From positions 186,001 to 250,000 of the forward strand of contig NZ_CAJNBK010000009.1 in NCBI RefSeq assembly GCF_905220975.1: DNA of 64,000 nucleotides, read 5' to 3'. Under the pieces are notes generated by a model. The model searched no databases, was not told the origin of the DNA, and was given only the letters and a program-made list of their open reading frames with translations. Of this stretch, positions 59,915 through 64,000 are shown piece by piece. The translations under genes and the position numbers were made by a program. The stretch comes from Paraburkholderia haematera. GTDB taxonomy: Bacteria; Pseudomonadota; Gammaproteobacteria; Burkholderiales; Burkholderiaceae. Each line of letters begins with the position of its first letter. The first letter of the stretch is position 1.

Positions 59915-60266
59915 ATAGAAATCTGGGCTGGTAGGGGAAAACACCGACTGTGGCGCTCACAACACGGCTTTGCGTGAACTGACATGAATGGCCGAAGCGG
60001 CTCACAAGCCTTTCTGGGCTTGGGTTTGCCCATAATTTTCAGACAAATCCCAACGCCCGCATGCGGGTTTGTACGGGGTCCGAAAATTTATTTTGACTAC
60101 GCCAAGACTCACTATACTTTTCCATAGGCGATACAAACGCCCATAGGTGGAACATAAAGCGGAGCAGTTTTGGCGCATAAACCCGAAGCTGCATTCAACC
60201 CAAAGCAAGGATCAGGGACGACGACATGGGCGCGAGCTATCCGTCGTGTGATCAGGAGAACCAACG

Positions 60267-61343
60267 GTGAAGCACATCATGGCGGCGGCCGGCTTGACGG
60301 CAATCTGCGCAACGACTGGCGCATGGGCACAGAGCAGTGTGACGCTATACGGCAGCCTGGATGCCGGTATCGCGTATATCAGCAATGCAGGCGGCCATGC
60401 GAAGTGGATCGAGGAACAAGGCAACATGCAGCCGGACCGCTGGGGCCTGAAGGGCGTCGAGGATTTGGGCGGCGGTCTGAAGACGGTTTTCCAGTTGGAG
60501 AACGGCTTCTATACGAACACGGGCGCATTCGCCAAAGCCGGCACGCTGTTCAATCGCCAGGCGTTCGTGGGCTTGAGTTCGGACCAGATCGGCACCGTGA
60601 CGCTCGGCCATCAGACGCCTTTCAGCTTCGACGTGCTGGGTCCGTTTAGCACGGCTTATCAGGCCGCGAGCTGGTACGCGTTCCACCCGGGCAACATCGA
60701 CGAACTCGCCGACACGGGTGTGGTGCCGTTCGACAATTCGGTGAAGTTTCGTTCGGCGAGTTTCGGTGGCTTCTCGGTCGGCGCGATGATGGGTCTTGGC
60801 AATACGACCAACTTCTCCACCGGCAAAACACTGAGCTTTGCGCTTAGCTATGCGAACGGTCCGTTCAAGGCCGGCGCGACGTACGCGAACGAGCACAACC
60901 GTACGCCGTCGATCGTGACGACCGGCATCACGACGTTCCAGGGCGTCGCGGCGGCAAACTACACGGCGGATAAGGTCGAGAACATGGGCGCGGGCGCGTC
61001 ATACCAGTTCGGCAAGCTGCTGGTACATGGTTTGTACACGCGCGTGAAGCTGGAATCGTCCGGCCATTCGGACACGTATCAGAGCTATGACGTGGGCGCG
61101 AACTATCAGTTCACGCCGTTCAACAGCGTCTCGGGCGGTGCCGCGACCACGACAATGGCCGGCCATCGCTGGACGCAGTTCGAGATCGGCGATGTCTACG
61201 CACTGTCGAAGATGACGCAGGTGTATGTGAATGCGCTGTATGAGCGCGCGGGCTCGAATACGGATGCCGCGTTCTTTACAGCAGGTGTGTCGAGTGGCCG
61301 GAATCAGACGATTATCCTGACGGGTATCCACCACTCGTTCTGA
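60267..61343 (+). CDS. Gram-negative porin (Burkholderia OmpC-like)
   Basis: 358 residues from a GTG start with AGGAG eight bases upstream. Signal peptide ends at GAWAQSS (residue 22). The mature protein begins SVTLYGSLDAGI and has the alternating beta pattern, DRWGLKGVEDLGGGLKTVFQLENGF, RQAFVGLSSDQIGTVTLG and the C-terminal HHSF ending in Phe, as required for outer-membrane insertion. Divergent from the aromatic operon and likely a channel for its substrate. It ends directly at the stop of the convergent IclR gene. Confidence 0.92.
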   Translation: MKHIMAAAGLTAICATTGAWAQSSVTLYGSLDAGIAYISNAGGHAKWIEEQGNMQPDRWGLKGVEDLGGGLKTVFQLENGFYTNTGAFAKAGTLFNRQAFVGLSSDQIGTVTLGHQTPFSFDVLGPFSTAYQAASWYAFHPGNIDELADTGVVPFDNSVKFRSASFGGFSVGAMMGLGNTTNFSTGKTLSFALSYANGPFKAGATYANEHNRTPSIVTTGITTFQGVAAANYTADKVENMGAGASYQFGKLLVHGLYTRVKLESSGHSDTYQSYDVGANYQFTPFNSVSGGAATTTMAGHRWTQFEIGDVYALSKMTQVYVNALYERAGSNTDAAFFTAGVSSGRNQTIILTGIHHSF

Positions 61344-62324
61344 TCAGTTCGCCGTAACCGGTCTGCGACGCGCTTGAGCCGCGGTCGGATCATCCGGCCG
61401 CGGACGATAGCTAAGACGTTCGGACAATTCGAGCGCCGCCTGGCAAACCGCGATGACGAGCGGCTCGCGTTCCTCCGCTTCGCCCATATCGGAACGCGGA
61501 ATGGTGACGGTCAACGCGGCCGTGATCTTGCCGCTTTGATCGCGCACCGGTGCGCTCACAACCGAAATCCCCCGTTCAAAAGACGCTTCGCTCAACGCAT
61601 AACCGAGCGCAGCGCTTTCGCGCACTCTTCCGTACAACTCTTCGACAGTCGCCGGCGTGCGTTCGGTGAAACGTTCGAGTTGCGGCTCGGGGTACAACTG
61701 GCGCAGTTCCTCAAAACTCAAATCGCCCATCAGCACTTGGCCATGCACCGTGGCATGCGCGGGCAAACGCGTCCCGACATGCACCTTCACCGAACTGAAC
61801 ATCGGTTCATGGGTTTGCGCCTTGGCGACGAACACCACGTCGCGCTGGTCGCGGATCAGCAGATGCGTGCTGAGGCCGGTCGCGTCGCGCAAACGTTCGA
61901 GAATCGGCGTGCCGACGTCGGTCAGTTCGAGCGAACTCAAGTATTCGAAACCGAGCCGCAGCACCGCGACGCTCAGGCGGAAATAGCGGTCGCCATTCAC
62001 ACGCTCGAGAAAGCCTAAAGCTTCGAGCGTTTGCAGCAGACGAAATGTGGTGGTGCGCGGAATGCCAATGCGCTTCGACAATTCGGGCGCGCCCAGAATC
62101 GGTTCGCGTGCGCTGAATTCGGCGAGGATGCGCAAGCCGCGCTCCAGCCCGGGCACGAGATATGTCGATCCGCCGGCGCTCTCTTCGTCTGTGGAATCGG
62201 GAGAATCGGTTGAATCGGTGCTATCCGCGTGGGACAACGCCGCATCGTCCTGCGGAGCCGGGACGGTCGCGCCGCGTGGCTTCGCGTGCTTGCGTGCCGC
62301 TCCTGTCTGCTCTTCTTTTGCCAT
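61344..62324 (-). CDS. IclR-family regulator, paralogue of the operon's IclR
   Basis: 326 residues. An extra N-terminal ~50 residues are Ser/Asp/Thr-rich (DSTDSTDSPDSTDEES). Then VPGLERGLRILAEFS and PELSKRIGIPRTTTFRLLQ form the winged helix, and VGTRLPAHATVHGQVLMGD and ASFERGISVVSAPV the effector domain. Most of it aligns without gaps to the IclR protein at 54882. It is convergent with the porin, with the two stop codons abutting, and may regulate porin, operon or both. Confidence 0.92.
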   Translation of the reverse strand: MAKEEQTGAARKHAKPRGATVPAPQDDAALSHADSTDSTDSPDSTDEESAGGSTYLVPGLERGLRILAEFSAREPILGAPELSKRIGIPRTTTFRLLQTLEALGFLERVNGDRYFRLSVAVLRLGFEYLSSLELTDVGTPILERLRDATGLSTHLLIRDQRDVVFVAKAQTHEPMFSSVKVHVGTRLPAHATVHGQVLMGDLSFEELRQLYPEPQLERFTERTPATVEELYGRVRESAALGYALSEASFERGISVVSAPVRDQSGKITAALTVTIPRSDMGEAEEREPLVIAVCQAALELSERLSYRPRPDDPTAAQARRRPVTAN

Positions 62325-62523
62325 CTTGGCTGCCGTCTTTGCCGTTGTCTCTGCTGTTCATCGGGTACAGATCAACATCATAGCGCGAAGCACACGGCGG
62401 TCATTTGTCGCCACCGCTATCGTTTCGCGCGGTGCTATCCCAGTGCTATCCTTTGGTGCGGTCCATCGCGCGAGGTTTCACCGCCGCGCCCTGGCTGCCG
62501 CCAGGCGTCCGGAGGCCACGCTC

Positions 62524-62811
62524 ATGTCCGAATCCGTCCAGATCCAGGTTGCCGACTCACATCTTTATCCCGGCTGCGCGGTGCAGATCGCGCACCTGCC
62601 CGAACCGGCCCGCGCGGCCGCAGCCATAGTCGAATTCGCGGACGGCTCCGGGGCGCATGCCACCTGCCATCGGCGAACTTTCGACGAACTCGAATTGACC
62701 GTTGACGGTTACGCTACGCAGCGCCGTCATCCTGTGGACGCCAGACATTGGCTTCTATTCGCCATCGATTCGACGCACAGCAGCTGGCGCGTGAAGCGAC
62801 GATTACCCTAG
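62524..62811 (+). CDS. Hypothetical protein, 95 aa
   Basis: Start at ATG 62524 with GGAGG seven bases upstream. A small soluble protein without signal peptide: VQIQVADSHLYPGCAVQIA, then AIVEFADGSGAHATCHRR and a C-terminus with WLLFAIDSTHSSWRVKRR. Strand-rich, no recognised domain. The flanking regions (199 bases before, 115 after) hold nothing else. Confidence 0.6.
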   Translation: MSESVQIQVADSHLYPGCAVQIAHLPEPARAAAAIVEFADGSGAHATCHRRTFDELELTVDGYATQRRHPVDARHWLLFAIDSTHSSWRVKRRLP

Positions 62812-62926
62812 CCGTGCCGGAGCCTTCCGGCCCCCTCGACTCTGAACCCGGTGCCGCGCGCACGCCGCCCCGAGCGGTAGCTGTCTGATTGTTCAGCGCC
62901 CGTCACGTTAACTTCGAAACCGACCG

Positions 62927-64000
62927 ATGACAGACAACGACCCCACCCTGCCGCCAAACCCCGACGACGCTCCCGACGACCCCGAACGCCGCCGTGTCCT
63001 GACCGGGCTGGCGGCGGTCGGAATCGGACTCGCGCTGACCGGTTGCAAGACCGAGCAAAGTACCGCGAGCGACATGGCGCCGCGCAGTGCGGCCGACTTG
63101 CGGCTCGACGCCGCGCTACGCGACCAGGTCAAACAGATCGTGGTGATCTACGCCGAGAACCGCAGCTTTGCGAATCTGTACGGCAACTTTCCGGGCGTCC
63201 AGCATCCACTGGATGCGGTGAGCGCCGAGCGTTATCTGCAACTCGACCGCGACGGCAAAACGCCGCTGCCACGCCTGCCGGCAATCTGGGGCGGCCTGGT
63301 GCCGCAAGCCCAGGAGGTGGACGGCAAGCGTTACATGATCGGTCAGAAGGATATCGGCAACCTGCGCAACGGCCCGTTCCATATCACCGACGCGCAAGGC
63401 GCACCGTTGCCGAACGGCGTGATCACCCGCGATCTGATCCATCGCTTTTATCAGAATCAGATGCAGATCAACGCGGGGCGCAACAATCAATTCGCCGCAT
63501 GGGGCGATTCCGGCGGCCTGGTCATGGGCCATTACCGTAATTCCGCCGACACGCTGCGTCTGTGGAATCTCGCGCAGCAATACACGCTGTGCGACAACTT
63601 CTTCATGGCGGCCTTCGGCGGGTCGTGGCTGAACCACATCTTTCTAATCGCGGCGCAGGCGCCGTTCTATCCCGACATCCACAACAGTCCGGCGAAGAAG
63701 ATGGTCTCGGTGCTCGACGGGGACGATCCGGCCGGCACGCGGCTCAAGCTGGCGCCGGACTCGCCGGCGTCCGCGCTCGACGGTCCGCCGAAATTCGTCA
63801 ACGACGGCGCGTTTACCGCCGACGGCTACGCCGTCAACACGATGGCGCCGCCCTACCAGCCGAGCAATGTGCGTCCGGCCCAGGGCGGCAATCCCGCGTT
63901 CGCCGACCCGTCGAATCCGCGCGTGATGCCGCCGCAGAACTTCGCAACGATCGGCGACCGTCTGACGGACAAGGGCGTCGACTGGGCGTGGTACAGCGGT
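62927..64000 (+). CDS. AcpA-type acid phosphatase/phospholipase C family protein (3' end off the right edge)
   Basis: 358 residues present, open at the right edge. RRRVLTGLAAVGIGLALTGC (residues 21-40) combines a twin-arginine start with a lipobox (LTGC), so it may be a Tat-exported lipoprotein. VVIYAENRSFANLYGNFPG is the metal/nucleophile motif of the phosphoesterase family that includes AcpA and PlcC. NFFMAAFGGSWLNHIFLIAAQ is the second conserved block. Related in superfamily to the phospholipase at 15721, but its motifs (YAENRSFANLYG) point to the AcpA branch. Confidence 0.87.
   Translation, partial: MTDNDPTLPPNPDDAPDDPERRRVLTGLAAVGIGLALTGCKTEQSTASDMAPRSAADLRLDAALRDQVKQIVVIYAENRSFANLYGNFPGVQHPLDAVSAERYLQLDRDGKTPLPRLPAIWGGLVPQAQEVDGKRYMIGQKDIGNLRNGPFHITDAQGAPLPNGVITRDLIHRFYQNQMQINAGRNNQFAAWGDSGGLVMGHYRNSADTLRLWNLAQQYTLCDNFFMAAFGGSWLNHIFLIAAQAPFYPDIHNSPAKKMVSVLDGDDPAGTRLKLAPDSPASALDGPPKFVNDGAFTADGYAVNTMAPPYQPSNVRPAQGGNPAFADPSNPRVMPPQNFATIGDRLTDKGVDWAWYSG

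Larger units (their letters stand above)
59827..60266. other. Divergent promoter region, aromatic operon versus porin
   Basis: 440 bases without a gene. It holds the promoter and dyad for the leftward operon and, near 60090-60150, the porin's promoter. Also present is a perfect 12-base palindrome CCCGCATGCGGG at 60056-60067 and, before the porin, direct repeats CCATAGGCG and CCATAGGTG (19 bases apart) bracketed by TTCCA and TGGAA. The latter could be a second regulator site. Confidence 0.5.

Overview
The window reads as chromosomal DNA of a Burkholderia-type beta-proteobacterium, most likely Paraburkholderia. It has high-GC coding sequence, a gram-negative porin, Tat-exported phospholipase C, many LysR/IclR/MocR regulators, a DUF3562 protein, and an intergenic inverted repeat of a type I associate with Burkholderia genomes. 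The species is an inference; no rRNA or tRNA gene was found.

Layout. 1-2911 (minus): the start of a heavy-metal efflux operon (small Met-rich exported protein, TolC-type outer-membrane factor, CusB-type adaptor running off the left edge). 3053-7612: single genes (unknown protein, DOPA dioxygenase-like protein, HiPIP, nitroreductase, aldo/keto reductase, YbhB-like protein). 7772-15133 (minus): a sugar-polymer operon in the order debranching enzyme, GH63-like glucosidase, glucose-6-phosphate dehydrogenase, ROK glucokinase. 15333-17874: lipoprotein and phospholipase C. 18286-23578: an M14-type deacylase with an orphan amino-acid binding protein, a LysR regulator, and the divergent lysA/lysR pair. 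23609-29912 (minus): rubredoxin, small membrane protein, alpha/beta hydrolase, Rieske oxygenase, GT2 glycosyltransferase, cytochrome b561, uracil-DNA glycosylase-like protein. 30207-35343: DMT transporter with a histidine-rich tail, DUF3562 protein, FAD oxidoreductase, MocR regulator, GNAT. 35637-39017: an HscC-type Hsp70 with a membrane J-protein partner.

39018-46081 is a polymorphic-toxin (Rhs) island. One intact, secreted Rhs protein with a type-37-like toxin tip and its immunity gene is followed by displaced Rhs tips. Two of these toxin tips are visibly broken (one by a nonsense codon, one by a frameshift), while their immunity genes (one Imm50-like, one unknown) and a DUF4279-like gene stay open. 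Two near-identical 3' ends of a symE-like gene flank the displaced modules. This is the most informative region of the window.

46395-59826 is a tightly packed minus-strand operon of fourteen genes for an aromatic compound. Its ferredoxin and oxygenase are at the 5' end and the flavoprotein reductase is near the 3' end. Between them lie two SDRs, a cupin, an alpha/beta hydrolase, an IclR regulator, a ThDP enzyme, an aspartate-dehydrogenase-like protein, an ALDH and an extradiol-type VOC protein, with an MFS permease last. A porin is divergently transcribed, and a second, closely related IclR regulator follows it. I could not determine the substrate. The right edge holds a small unknown protein and the start of an AcpA-type phosphatase.
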